Shown piece by piece: positions 1 through 8,709 of a stretch of 23,533 nt of DNA. The stretch covers positions 1-23,533 of the forward strand of contig NAVB01001003.1 in assembly GCA_002179805.1 (NCBI GenBank), given 5' to 3'. The DNA comes from Acanthamoeba lenticulata (lineage: Eukaryota > Discosea > Longamoebia > Acanthamoebidae). The first letter of the stretch is position 1, and every line of letters starts with the position of its first letter. The notes beneath the pieces are model-generated. The model did not search any database. It was not told the DNA's origin and saw nothing but the letters and a program-made list of their open reading frames with translations. A program made the position numbers and the translations under genes.

Positions 1-232
1 CCCTTTGAGCGGTGCCCCCCAAGAGGTCTCTTGTGCCCCTTTCGTGGCTTCGTCTTGTGTGGGACCACTGTCCTTTCGTCCGAAATCCAAAAAAAAAGAA
101 GGAAGATGTCCATGAGGTTGTGCACACACCAATGAACAGGCGGGAGGTCGCTATCGCTCTGCCATGCCTTGACCTTTTATGCCATTCAACTGGCGCCACA
201 TCTTAATAATGAAGATAAAACGTAAGGATGTC
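1..232. other. Upstream flank of 5S gene, no recognised gene
   Basis: I see no gene here. An open frame of 64 codons on the plus strand (12-206) has no recognisable domain and a low-complexity lysine run, so I do not call it. Only the last four bases before the 5S gene (TGTC) are clearly shared with the upstream side of the second 5S copy at 16262, so the duplicated 5S unit does not seem to extend far upstream. Confidence 0.5.
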
Positions 233-350
233 GGATACGGCCATACTGCGCAGAAAGCACCGCTTCCCATCCGAACAGCGAAGTTAAGCTGCGCCAGGCG
301 GTGTTAGTACTGGGGTGGGCGACCACCCGGGAATCCACCGTGTCGTATCC
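233..350 (+). rRNA. 5S ribosomal RNA
   Basis: This is the 118-nt RNA of the large ribosomal subunit, transcribed by RNA polymerase III from an internal promoter. The ends pair with each other (GGATACGG at the start, CGTATCC at the end), and the conserved internal stretch CGAAGTTAAGC lies in the middle. A T-run follows directly. The sequence is identical, base for base, to the minus-strand copy at 16144-16261, and fits the A. castellanii 5S rRNA as I remember it. It is a single dispersed gene here, not part of a tandem array or a large rDNA repeat. I am very sure of this call. Confidence 0.98.
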
Positions 351-358
351 TCTTTTTG
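351..358 (+). terminator. RNA polymerase III T-run terminator of 5S
   Basis: TCTTTTTG follows the last base-paired 5S nucleotide, with five Ts in a row, enough for Pol III termination. The same octamer recurs at 416-423, where the region homologous to the other 5S gene's flank begins. Confidence 0.8.
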
Positions 359-415
359 CTCGCTGACCATCTTTCTTTGCTTGCTTGCACCATCAACCCA
401 TTATCCACTTACCAT

Positions 416-490
416 TCTTTTTGGTTTCTTCGTGCGCCTTCTTCACTGGTGATGCCGATACGTATCCTTCCTTCTTCTTTTTGTTTGCAT
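416..490 (+). repeat. 5S 3'-flank repeat, copy 1
   Basis: This segment resembles the reverse complement of 16049-16143, the sequence directly downstream of the other 5S gene. Both contain, in order, CTTTTTGGTTTCTTC, TGCGCCTTCTTC, ACTGGTGATG, CGTATC and TTTTGTTTGCAT, with small gaps between. In this copy 65 nt (351-415) separate the 5S end from the homologous part; in the other copy it starts at once. The rest of 491-607 is pyrimidine-rich and probably holds the promoter and leader of the gene starting at 608. Confidence 0.8.
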
Positions 491-607
491 TCCGCTATCA
501 ACCTACCGTACAAGTCATCTTATCCTGTTGGTTCTTCCCTTATGTGGTCCTTCCCACTTACAAAACAGAGCAAAATTTGGCAAAAACTGTAGCATTCTTG
601 GTACGTG

Positions 608-1871
608 ATGGAGGAGCAGTTTGACATCAAGGTGGGCAATGTCAACAGCAAGGTTGAGCTTTTTAGAGACCTCTCATGCAGGGAGACGGAAATGAAGATC
701 AAGTCGTTGTTGGTGGAGCGGCATGCCTTTCTTCGCCCAGGTTCATTTGACCAGAGGTCCACCAGTAACTCGAGGACACCAGTGCAACCAGACCTCGAGT
801 ACAGGTCGGATGGCGTTGCTGGCTTCTGGCCATTGCCACCAGGTACGTGCAACTTGTTGTGATGCATGGCAAAGTTTCTCACAAACGCCCTTACCCTTAG
901 AACAAGATTCAGCACCTTTGGCCTTCCCGAAGCGTGTCTGGAAGGAGATCAGGCTGGTGCTGGGCGACCTGAGCTGGCCTTTCCACCGCACACCCTGTGT
1001 TGAGACCTACTTGTGGCGATTCCAACCTCAAGCCTTGTGCAAGTTCGTCTTCTTGGTGGAAGGACCAGAGGGCAGCCTTTATCAAGGGGCACCTTTGCTG
1101 TGCTCGTGCATTTGGACAGTGACTACCCAATGGAGGCGCCCAAACTGCGAGCCCTCACGCCTATCCACCACCCTCTAGTACAACCCAATGGCCGCCTCTG
1201 CTTTTGCAGACCTCGGGAAGATGGAGGTGACTGTCTTCTCCCCGCTCTCCTGGATCTTGTGCATTGTTGACAACTGTACGACCACAGGCTTCTTCAATTA
1301 CGAGAGTTGGCAATCAGGGATATTGATGGTCGACCTGCTGACCTTGTTTCGCAAGCAGCTCCTCTGCACCGACTATGAGAAAGCAGCCAAGCAGGCGCAC
1401 CTCGATCCATTGCTGCAGCAATCCATCAGATCCTGGCGTGTGGACAGAGAGGGCCAAGAACGCAAGGCGAAAGCAATGACCGCCGCTATTTCTTTTTCTT
1501 GCTTGCTTGTTTGCTACTTGCGGTCAGGATATCCAAGGACTGAAGCCAAGCGTTTACACAATCTTCCCCCAGGTGCGCATGAAGCTGCATTCCTGCTTCT
1601 CTACTTGAAGGGCTAACCCAGCAGCACGTAGTGTGCGCTGGAAATGCGCACGCTAAAAGTGCTTGCCGCGCGAGTCTACCACAGCGACGCAACCGCGGAC
1701 GAGCAGATGGGTGCACTGGGGTGTTTGCCGCCAGAGCTCATAGACATGATCGTGCTCTGTCTGCTTCAACTCTACATCAGCGTAGCCAGGCAAACTGCTG
1801 ACTTCAGGCTTCTGCCCGACTGGCGTCAACGGGTCATCATGCTCGACGAGGAGCTCACCACAAACAATTAA
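608..1871 (+). CDS. Atypical E2 ubiquitin-conjugating-like protein, one apparent frameshift
   Basis: My model has exons 608-842, 901-1226, 1288-1439, 1528-1572 and 1632-1871, about 332 residues. The E2 fold is seen in KRVWKEIRLVLGDL, then EGPEGSLYQG, GTFAVLVHLDSDYP, HHPLVQPNGRLCF (the presumed catalytic Cys is in GRLCF) and the later conserved Trp in NYESWQSGILMVDLL. Two things are odd. The usual His-Pro-Asn is His-Pro-Leu. Also, the frame moves by one base at the run of four Gs at 1086-1089, where one further G would keep Gly-Gly-Thr-Phe in frame. Either this is a sequencing or assembly error or the gene is recently broken. The C-terminus carries LGCLPPELIDMIVLCLLQL, reminiscent of an F-box helix (weak). 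The first about 80 residues are not recognised, perhaps ubiquitin-like. It converges on the minus-strand gene ending at 1953. The E2 relation is fairly sure; activity is doubtful. Confidence 0.6.
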
Positions 1872-1952
1872 AAATAGATTTTTTTATTTTTTTTTTAAAA
1901 AAACAACCGAACAGCCAATGCAGGAAGGATAGGACACCAATCAATCAATCAA

Positions 1953-4255
1953 TCAATCATCGTAGAGGCCCAGCTCCTCGAGGGAGGGCAGCCACGAAAT
2001 GAGGTCTAAATGGGTGCCCTTCACCGTGAATATGTTGGCTGCCCCCCCCCCCCAAATCGTCATCATCATGAGGTCATCGTCATAGGGCATCATACACCAA
2101 GAAGAGGGAAAGAGGGAGTTACCGCCGAGCTGGAAGCGCGCCGAGCGAAAGGCGCAGAGGAGCTCCTTGGCCTGGCCGTAGGCCGACATGACCGCCCGGC
2201 TGGTGGGCGCCACCGGGGTCAGGCTCTTGCGCAGCAGGCTCTCCACCAGCCGCCTCGCTGTCCCCCCCCCTTGATGATGAGGGGGCCGACGACAAGACGT
2301 GTCGACAAGGGCGCTTGTGACGTACCGGACTGCCAGCCCTGCACGTCCACGACGGGCGCGTCGACAAAGGCCTGGCGGAAGAGGTCCCCCATGTCATCGA
2401 ACCGCAAATTCAGATCCACGTCCCTGATTTTTGTTGAAATGATTGAATAAATAAACACCAAATTCATCAGAATGCCAAGTATGAAAAGAAAAAAGACAAA
2501 AAAAAAGAGAACGGAGGCGGCACCGGAGAGCCGAGAAGAGGGCGGCGATGTCGGACATCTGGCCGTTCGGGCGGGGCTCCTCCCCGCCGGACAGGACGCC
2601 CTGCACAAAGTCTGCCGTGTGCGGGTCAGGGAGGCGCACACAAACACACGCGCGTGTGTGCGGGAGGCGCTTACCGACGACGGAGCGGTGGACGACGCCC
2701 GCGAGCGATGCACGGGCGCGCATGAAGTGGGGCGACTCGGGGTCGAGCGGCGCCTCCGACAGCTCGAGGCGGCCCTCGAGCCGCTGGATCTGCATGCCTG
2801 TCAGGAGGACCTGGAGCGGGCCGATCTGGGTGTCGAGCGAGGCCAGGCTCTGCCGAAACTCGAGCGTGATCTTGAGGGCGCGCTCGCGCTCGCTCTTGCT
2901 CTTGACCTTGTCGTCGTCTTTCGAGTCGTTTTCGTCGTGGACGACCTCGAGCTTGAAGTTGGCGCAGCCGAGTTCGGACTTGAGCACGAGGAGGATGTTC
3001 TTGAGCTTGCCCGCGAGCTCGCCGAGCGCAAAGTCGTCGACGCCCGGCCGGACGCTCAAGTTCAGCGATAAAAGGGCGCCTTCCTCCTTGGCCCCGTATT
3101 GCTTTCGGTACCCTGCAGCACGATCGTGCGCGCGTGTGTGCCATGAGCGCGCGTGTCATGCGTGCGTGCGTGTGTTGTGCGCAAGCGCGTGTGCGCGCAG
3201 GAGGGAGACGCACGCCGGCCGTCGTCGGGGTCGAAGGCGTAGTGGAGGGACGCCGCGCACGCCGCCTGCTCGAACGGCCCCACTTGGGCCTGCCCTTGTC
3301 CGCCACGCCCACCACCACCACCATCATCACCATGATGAACATCATCGCCTTCATAATCAGTGATGCAGCGTACGCGGAGGTTGAACTTGCACAGGTCGTC
3401 CGCGCCAGCGCCCGGCACAGGCGAGCTCAGCTCCTCGCTCGCCCTCTGCTTCCCCTTCCCATCTGCAGCGCATCCCCAAACACCGCGCGCGTGTGTGTCA
3501 TGCGCGTGTGTTATGCGCGTGTGTCATGCGCGTGTGTCGTGCGGTGGCGCACCACCGGCAGGATCCTCAGTGCTCGCGGTGGCGGAGGGAGGAGGAAGCG
3601 GGGCGTGGCCGGCCTTGCCCATGAGCCGGAACACGGCCCGCATGTACGGCTGCGACCTGCAGAACGTCGCGCGCGCGCGGCCCCACGTCAGAGCCACAGA
3701 CCAGGCAGATCAGGATGGCCGCGCGCCGCTCGCTTGGGGGTTGCGGCGGCGGTACCGGAGCTTGGTCCGCAGCGCGGCCAGCATGGAGGCTTCCTCGGGC
3801 TTGTGCGACGACGGCGCGGCCGGGGCGGTGGCCGTCGTCGTAGAGGAGGAGGAGGGCTCGTCGGGCGCCGACCACCAGTCAAAGAAGTGGTCAAAGGTCC
3901 AGCCCTCGCCTGCGGGCCAGGCGTCGGGCCCGCCGGCCGGCAGCTCCTGGCCGAGGTGGGCCGCCAGCTGGCGCAGCTCGAGCTCGTCGAGGAGGCCGTC
4001 CTGGTTGACGTCGAACAACTCAAAGATACGGCGGGCCTCTGAATCACCCACCACAGGGGCATGATGGTGATGGTCAGGAGAACGGCTCCATGGCAGGCCC
4101 AGAAGAAGAGCAAGTAGAGGGGGGGAGGGCTCCTCACCGTTCTCGTCCACGAGCGTGGTAGATGGGGCAGTAGGCGGTTCAAAGGCAGCCAGGGCTCGCG
4201 AGAGGAGGGCCACCTCCTCCCGTAGTCGGGCGTTCTCCTGCTCCAGCGTTTCCAT
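1953..4255 (-). CDS. Coiled-coil and EF-hand protein, otherwise unrecognised
   Basis: Ten exons fit with consistent phases: 4255-4138, 4038-3756, 3656-3556, 3462-3374, 3289-3214, 3112-2675, 2611-2524, 2423-2326, 2257-2123 and 2038-1953, about 503 residues. The intron 3373-3290 is optional, because reading through stays open. The N-terminus is a short coiled coil (METLEQENARLREEV). An EF-hand follows with loop DVNQDGLLDELE: acidic residues at positions 1, 5, 9 and 12 and Gly at 6, so calcium binding is likely. A degenerate partner hand may end at TFDHFFDWW. The remaining about 370 residues (VRPGVDDFALGELAGKLKNI, GPLQVLLTGMQIQRLEGRLE, HLDLISWLPSLEELGL) are mostly helical and charged, and I do not recognise the family. 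The start is the first ATG of the coiled-coil frame. The stop codon lies in a run of TCAA repeats, 81 bp from the converging E2-like gene. The gene is sure; the function is unknown. Confidence 0.7.
3487..3542. repeat. Intronic minisatellite, about four 13-15 bp units
   Basis: Within the intron 3463-3555 of the EF-hand gene the unit GCGCGTGTGTCAT is repeated about four times with single-base or dinucleotide changes (ending CAT, TAT, CAT, CGT). The neighbouring intron 3113-3213 has related alternating CG/TG text, as does the intron at 2613-2674. Confidence 0.85.
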
Positions 4256-4444
4256 GTACAAGTTTGTGTATTTGTATTTTCTTTTTCAGCAATTATTGTT
4301 CTTTGGCTCGTCGACAGAAACAGAAACATTTCTCAGCAAATGAAACTAACGAAAAAACTCGGATAACGGCCAAGAAGAGAGAACTTGAGCTCGTTGGCAA
4401 CGAGCGGCTACAACCACTACACAAGTGCCGTACAGAGAAGAAGG
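4256..4444. promoter_or_regulatory. Divergent promoter region of EF-hand gene and tRNase Z gene
   Basis: Only 189 bp separate two start codons pointing away from each other, so both promoters must lie here. The left part is AT-rich and the right part has no clear TATA element. A mitochondrial presequence for the tRNase Z would also have to be encoded here by an upstream exon or by a non-ATG start; the reading frame is open back to 4385 but contains no earlier ATG. Confidence 0.6.
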
Positions 4445-7400
4445 ATGAAGTTAGACGCCCAAGTGCTGGGCACCGGAGCCGATGGCCATGTGCCGTCGAT
4501 CTTTGTCTCCACGGACAAGTCGCGAGTCCTGTTCAACGTCGGCGAGGGCACGCAGCGCCTGGCCGGTGAGCACGGCGTGCGCCTATCCCGCGCGCTCGAC
4601 TTCATTTGCCTCACCCGCCTCACCTGGCATCACATCGGCGGCCTCCAAGGTGTCGTCCTCCTCTTCCTCACTTGACCACATCCGTGTCCTGATGCCAAAC
4701 TCACGTACAGACCTGCTGGCACGAAGCAAGACGCCCCGGGCCGAGCTGTTGATGCCCATCATCGGCCCGCCCAACCTGTTCGAGATGATGCTCATGACCG
4801 AGTTCTACATGTGGAGCCTGCGCCTCGTGCTCCACCTCCACGACCTGGCGCCCGGCTATGAGCCGGCCTTTGCCGCGGCCGACCTGACCGTGCAGCCCGT
4901 CCTGCTTCTGCCCACCGCCACCGACGGCGCCGCGTGCGTGGGCCGGAGCCGCACGGTCGTGCTCCACTTTGAGGCGTGGGCCGGGCGGCGCGTGCCGCCG
5001 CCCGTGGCGGCCGCCGTCTGCTACATCTGCCGCACGGCCGACAAGCCCGGCACGTTCGACGCCAAGAAGGCCGCCGCGCTCGGGGTCAAGGGCGCCCTGT
5101 GCCGCGCCCTGGTCCAGGGCCAGACCGTGGTCACGCCCGGTGACGGCCGCACCGTCCGGCCGGAGGACGTCATCTCGCCGCCGACCCCGGGCTCGTCGGT
5201 GTGGGTCGTGGACTGCCCGTCGCTCGACTTTGTCGCGCCGCTCGTGGCCCACCCGAGGCTGGCGGCCTCGCTCGGCAGCCGGCCGCGGTGCATTTTCCAC
5301 TTGACCCCGAGCGACGTCCTGGCCTCGCCCGCCTACGCGTCGTGGATGCGCAGCTTCGACGAGATGGAGGGGGAGGACGAGGAGCTTGGGGTGCGCACGC
5401 AGCACGTGGTGCTCAACAAGGACGTGTGCCCGCCGCGCGTGCTCCACCTCAAGGCCGCCGAGCGACAGGCCTACTTTCACCACATCGACCAGCGGATCTT
5501 CCCGCTGGCGCACCACTCTGACCGGCCGCGCGGGTCGCTTCCGATAGCCAGCGGCCTGCCCTCGACCTGTGTCGCCGGTGCGCCATTTTATTTATTATTT
5601 TTATAAAAATCTGTAATAATTATTTTATTTTATTTTCTTTTATTCCACACAGGGGACAATCTGCTCCGGTTCTACGCCGTGACCGTGCCGCGCAAGGGCA
5701 AGCAGGAACAGGGCATCGACCGTTCGGGCATCATCGCGCAGCCGCCGCAGATCGACCGGGCCGTCCTCGACGAGGCCATGCCCGCGTTCGCGCGCAGCCT
5801 GAGGCGCTACCGCGCGCGTCTGCGAGGCGCAGGCTGCGGCTGCAGCCACGGCCCGGACGACGGCCGACCGAGCTCGGCTGATGACGACGAAGATGAAGTC
5901 GAAGCAGCAGAACCTCCTTCGGCGCCCATTGAAGCCCAGTGCCTGCGCCTGACGATGGACGAGGCCGTGCGTCGAGGGCGCTGCACGCTGTACGCCACGG
6001 GCAAGGCGTTTGCCGAACAGGACTGGTTCAACTGCCGCACCTGCCAGATGGACCGGGGCTTCGGCTGCTGCGTGGTCTGCGCCGAGGCGTGCCACGCGGG
6101 CCACGAACTCGTCGCGCGTGGTACACTGTTGCGTCGCTCGCGCATCAATCGATCCTCGGCCTCACGAGCAGCGCGCTGGTGTTCTGGGCGGGGTGACCCC
6201 AAACAGGCCGCTCGGAGGGCTTTTACTGCGACTGCGGGAGCGTGTCGGGCGAGATTGTCCCCTGGCGGTCGCTCGGCCGCGCCGCGCCCGAAGCGCAGCC
6301 GCGATGGCAGTGCCACGCGATGAACGGCGTGCCGCCCAAGGCCGTCATCCGCCAGTTTTTCCCAGAGGCGCGCATGCTCTCCCCCTCCTTCTCCCTCATG
6401 GCGCACGCACAGAGCGCTGACCGAGCCCAGTGACCGCCTCAGCCCGCCGACGCGATCCTCGACGCGCTCGAGGCCGATCCCACGTCGGAGCTCGTCTTCC
6501 TGGGCACCGCCGCCGCCTCGCCCTCCAAGCTTCGCAACGGTGCGTGATGATCTGCCTTGTCGGTGCGTGTGTGCGGCATGTGCTGATGCGGGTGGCCACG
6601 TGGACGAGGGCAGTGAGCTCGATTTACCTCCACTTGGCCGGGGGCGGCGTCATCATGGACGCCGGGGAGGGCACCTACGGTCAACTGCTCCAGCGCTACA
6701 ACCCGGCTGAGATCGATCGCGTCGTGCTGGGCCTTCGCCTTTGCTTCATCTCGCACATGCACGGCGACCACCTGCTCGGGCTGGTGTCTCTGCTGCTCCA
6801 CCGCGCGGAGCTCGAGCTTGCGCAGCAGCCGCAGCGGGTCGACCCCATCGTACTTGTGGCGCCCATGGACGTCAACCGCATGCTTCTGGCCTACAACCGC
6901 AGCTGCGCCGACGTCCGGCTGGTCTACGACTTTGTCGAGTGCAAGCACGTCCACTACCAGCGAGGCGGCCGGCCCGCAGACGCGCAGCCGACGACAGACG
7001 CGCCCGAAGCCCTGGCGCGGGCCATGGACCGGCTCGGGCTGGCCCGCGTCGAGACGGCCGAGGTGATCCACGCCTGCAACAGCGGGGCCCGAGCCCACGC
7101 GCTGTCGCTCGTCAGCCGCGACGGCTGGAAGGTCGTGTACTCGGGTACGCGAGGAGATCGCGCGCTGTTGTTGGCCGATGGCACTCAACTTTCTCTCTCT
7201 CTCTCTCTCTCTTGCTGCAGGAGACACGCTGCAGCCGTGCCAGGAGCTGCTGGAGCTGGGCGCGGGCGCCACGGTGCTCATTCACGAGGCCTCGTTCGCG
7301 CACGACAAGGCGCGCGAGGCGCGACGTAAGTTCCACTCGACCACCGAGGAGGCCATCGAGGCCGGTACACACACACACACGCTCCCCTCGTATTGCTCCG

Positions 7401-7714
7401 GCTCGTTCGTTGCGCCAACTCACGCAAGCACGACGTGGACACCGTCGTCGACAGGGATGAAAATGGGGGCGGCGCGCATCGTGTTGACGCACTTTAGCCA
7501 CCAGTATGTGCGGAGCTTGCCCTCTTTCGAGCCCAACGAGCGGACGGCGTGGGCCTCGGACCTGATGAGCGTCAAGTTCAGCCAGCTCCGACGGCTGCCG
7601 CTCGTGGTCGCACCGATGGCGGCCTTTTTCGCCGAGCAAGAGCTCCTCCGCGGCAAAGACGCAGAGCAAGATGAGCTCGACGAAGAGGGCGCTGAGTTGA
7701 ACGGCGATGATTAA
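4445..7714 (+). CDS. ELAC2: Long-form tRNase Z (ELAC2 type) with inserted UBR-box zinc finger
   Basis: This endonuclease removes 3' trailers from pre-tRNA in nucleus and/or mitochondria. Eight exons close into 910 codons: 4445-4649, 4711-5577, 5653-6120, 6207-6367, 6443-6539, 6614-7144, 7221-7364 and 7455-7714. The N-terminal metallo-beta-lactamase half shows QVLGTGADG, LFNVGEGTQRL and WHHIGGLQ and lacks metal ligands, as is usual for this half. The C-terminal half has FLGTAAASPSKLRN, MDAGEGTYGQLL, the catalytic SHMHGDHLLG (about residues 646-655), YSGDT, LIHEASF, HSTTEEAI and LTHFSHQY. Between the halves, at about residues 468-525, sits a Cys/His cluster of UBR-box type (separate entry), which explains part of the extra length over the about 826-residue human protein. 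The intron 6368-6442 appears to be GC-AG; reading through it meets a TGA. The start is the first ATG of the conserved frame. It converges on the FAAP24-like gene, 53 bp away. Confidence 0.93.
5982..6235 (+). other. UBR-box zinc-finger domain inside the tRNase Z gene
   Basis: The domain is encoded in two exons split by the intron 6121-6206. Ligand spacing reads C-T-L-Y-A-T-G, then C-R-T-C, then C-V-V-C, C-H-A-G-H and finally F-Y-C-D-C-G. This is the zinc-cluster pattern of UBR boxes, which in N-recognin E3 ligases bind N-terminal degron residues. The intron joins in phase (GHELVARG to RSEGFYCDCG), which argues for a real domain. The flanking exons belong to the tRNase Z frame on both sides, upstream through GDNLLRFYAVTVP and downstream through ELVFLGTAAASPSK. 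What it binds here is unknown. Confidence 0.85.
7192..7212 (+). repeat. CT microsatellite serving as intron pyrimidine tract
   Basis: About ten CT units sit directly before the 3' splice site TTGCTGCAG of the sixth intron (7145-7220) of the tRNase Z gene. A very similar CT run followed by TTGCTCAG is found in the major vault protein intron at 20217-20243. Confidence 0.9.
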
Positions 7715-7767
7715 ATCTTGGGAGCACCAGCATGCTTTGTTCTCAGTCGGAGCTCATCATTGGTTCG

Positions 7768-8709
7768 CTACAACAAACCACGGCCAAAGAAGGACTCGTG
7801 GAAGAAGTCGTATACGCCCTGGCCCAGGGTGGGGCCGATGGAGGGCACTCGACCCAGCTCCTCGGGTCCGGCATTGGCCACCGCTTGGATCGCTGCCAAA
7901 ACATCCCCAATGGGTGAACACAAGCGGCAACACTCGGGGGAGGGAAGGTTGGTGGATGGCGAGTACTCTTGAAGTGAGCCAGCAGCATCTTGGCTTTTTG
8001 GTCGCCTACGCCTGGGATGGTCGTCAGAATCTTGGCTAGGTCGAGTGGCTCTGGTCGCTTCTGCTTGTTGATGGCACTGGCCAGAGGCTTCGTTCGCATG
8101 CGTCCGTTCACCTGTCGAGACCGCAGGTGATGAGCTTGCTTTCACCAACTGCCTCACAGAGTAGAGCTCTGGTACCATCTTGGACAAGAGCTTCGCTGCC
8201 TCAGCTTCATCCGCCACCGGCACTACCGTATAGCCTGATCTGCGGGGTCAGCGCTGAGTCTTGCCACTTGGGAACGGATGGTGTTACTACCGTAGCGAGT
8301 GGCAATACGCAGCTGAAGTTTGTCAAAGACACTGCACGCTCGCTTGGCCTTGTGCACGAGCACCAGACTGTTTGCGTACTGTGTGTCAAAGCCCTGGTCA
8401 GTTCAGTTTCGAAAACTGGCAAGCACGGGAGAACCTTGCGCAGAGGAGCAAGGAGCCGCTCGTGCTCGGCTTTGTCTAAGCCCACTTCGGCGTCGGACAA
8501 AAAGACCATTCCGGTGGAGTCATCGCTGAGGCACAGGTCTGCCTCTTGTGTCGGACGCACCAAGCTACGCACAGAAGCTGCGCAGAGTTAGCGGAGCAAA
8601 ACGTTACAAGGGGGTGGCAAGACGAACCTTGCTTCAGTGCCGCAAGGAGAGGGCTGCCTTCTAGGCGCTTGCTTAAGTACAAGTTGGGATACCCCATCCG
8701 GACGGCCAT
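7768..8709 (-). CDS. FAAP24: FAAP24-like protein (Fanconi anaemia core-complex partner of FANCM)
   Basis: Six exons join in phase: 8709-8628, 8577-8435, 8378-8291, 8234-8158, 8111-7967 and 7892-7768, 219 residues against 215 in human FAAP24. An N-terminal ERCC4/XPF-nuclease-like domain (SKRLEGSPLLAAL, EADLCLSDDSTGMVFLSDAE, NSLVLVHKAK, YTVVPVADEAEAAKLL) lacks the ERK-D catalytic motif, as FAAP24 does. A C-terminal double helix-hairpin-helix follows: KILTTIPGVGDQKAKMLLAH, then ANAGPEELGRVPSIGPTLG and a final YDFFHESF. In animals FAAP24 pairs with FANCM and binds single-stranded or forked DNA at stalled replication forks and interstrand crosslinks. The start is the ATG at 8709, giving the family length. 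It shares a short divergent promoter with exportin-2. The alternative is another XPF/MUS81-family non-catalytic subunit such as ERCC1, but length and domain order fit FAAP24 best. Confidence 0.82.

Noticed and set aside
12..206. 64-codon plus-strand frame at the window start
   Set aside because: No recognisable motif, and no support from splice sites or a neighbouring gene.
1227..1287. A second frameshift in the E2-like gene
   Set aside because: A 61-nt GT-AG intron here restores the frame and brings the conserved Trp (ESWQSG) to its expected place after the catalytic Cys, so no second sequence error is needed.
1941..1958. TCAA tandem repeats as a regulatory array
   Set aside because: It is a short tetranucleotide run that overlaps the stop codon of the EF-hand gene; nothing suggests more than a microsatellite.
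3290..3373. Intron between exons 4 and 5 of the EF-hand gene
   Set aside because: Not fully rejected: good splice signals exist, but the 84-nt segment is open in frame, so a read-through encoding a His/Asp/Gly-rich loop is also possible. I kept the intron in the model and flag it as uncertain.
2472..4064. Long plus-strand open frames opposite the EF-hand gene
   Set aside because: They are Arg/Ala/Ser-rich shadows of the GC-rich minus-strand exons, with no domain and no consistent splice pattern.
7326..7454. GTAAGT donor at 7326 as the true exon end in tRNase Z
   Set aside because: Splicing there would remove the conserved HSTTEEAI motif; the donor at 7365 keeps it and joins in phase.
7768..8709. 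Active XPF/MUS81-type nuclease
   Set aside because: The ERK-D catalytic signature is absent and the protein is short, as in the non-catalytic FAAP24.
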